Positions 43,533-43,710 of a DNA stretch of 43,710 nt are shown in pieces. The position numbers and the translations under genes are program-made. Position 1 is the stretch's first letter; every line of letters begins with the position of its first letter. Location: positions 1 through 43,710 of the forward strand of contig DCXP01000013.1 in NCBI GenBank assembly GCA_002327725.1. Reading direction: 5' to 3'. The stretch comes from Proteobacteria bacterium UBA2133 (GTDB lineage Bacteria > Pseudomonadota > Gammaproteobacteria > Arenicellales > UBA868). Under the pieces are notes generated by a model. It was not told the origin of the DNA. It did not search any database and saw only the letters and a program-made list of their open reading frames with translations.

Positions 43533-43710
43533 ATGGACAAGACTAACGTTTTTGAGTTTCAAGGTCGAGAGCCGATTGCAGATCCATTGACCGAATTGTT
43601 GAGAACTGGGGCAGAGCAGTTGATCTACCAGGTGGTGGAGGCAGAGGTACAAGAACTGCTCGCCGCCCATTCAGGCCGGCTGCTCGAAGACGGCCATGCC
43701 GCCGTGGTGC
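43533..43710 (+). mobile_element. IS256-family (mutator-type) transposase gene, 5' part only
   Basis: 59 codons to the window end: MDKTNVFEFQGREPIADPLT, then ELLRTGAEQLIYQVVEAEVQ and ELLAAHSGRLLEDGHAAVV. The DPLTE-LLR-GA--L---AVEAEV-ELL--H pattern is the standard N-terminus of IS256-type DDE transposases. AGGAG at 43518-43522 is the ribosome-binding site. The catalytic residues are outside the window, so integrity cannot be judged. Confidence 0.85.

Overview
The window is a stretch of bacterial chromosome that reads as Gammaproteobacteria. The evidence is gene order: divergent trxB/ftsK followed by lolA, crcB and serS; the envelope run lolCD-comEC-exbBD-msbA-lpxK-kdsB-ptp-nagZ; uvrC-pgsA followed by tRNA-Gly and, further on, tRNA-Cys; E. 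coli-type PntAB; and an RF2 gene with the classical programmed frameshift. Genus and order cannot be told from the sequence. An uncultured lineage is possible, because the island described below is unusual for this class.

Layout. 1-6 kb: mfd (3' end outside the window), ispD-ispF, an Smr-domain gene and trxB. 6-11.5 kb: ftsK-lolA-crcB-serS, a terminator, and a YccA/BI-1 membrane protein on the other strand. 11.6-13.5 kb: tRNA-Ser(UGA), an SGNH-hydrolase lipoprotein and a 3-mercaptopyruvate sulfurtransferase. 13.5-18.6 kb: sucCD converging on pntAB. 18.8-35.7 kb: prfB, lysS, one LolC/E-type permease with lolD, comEC, exbBD, msbA, lpxK, kdsB, a low-molecular-weight phosphatase, nagZ, efp (opposite strand), a family-5 uracil-DNA glycosylase, uvrC and pgsA. 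All of this looks like ordinary, tightly packed core genome with many 1-14 nt gene overlaps.

35.8-42.3 kb is the exceptional part. In many gammaproteobacteria pgsA is followed by adjacent tRNA-Gly and tRNA-Cys genes. Here an intact tRNA-Gly(GCC) is separated from tRNA-Cys(GCA) by about 6.3 kb. The last 43 nt of tRNA-Gly, from anticodon to CCA, recur at 40/43 identity only 16 nt before tRNA-Cys. The enclosed DNA carries an F420-type luciferase-like oxidoreductase, cofE, cofD and a fused cofG-cofH (fbiC), which is most of a coenzyme F420 pathway. It also carries decayed fragments of an iron-sulfur (FrhB-like) protein and of a 2-oxoacid:ferredoxin oxidoreductase beta subunit. I read this as an old genomic island that entered at the tRNA-Gly gene, lost its integrase and part of its cargo, and kept the F420 genes open. 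No cofC guanylyltransferase is visible.

42.3-43.7 kb is sparse accessory DNA: a small CxxC protein, a 44-residue basic protein, and the start of an IS256-family transposase gene running off the window, preceded by a hairpin that covers its ribosome-binding site.
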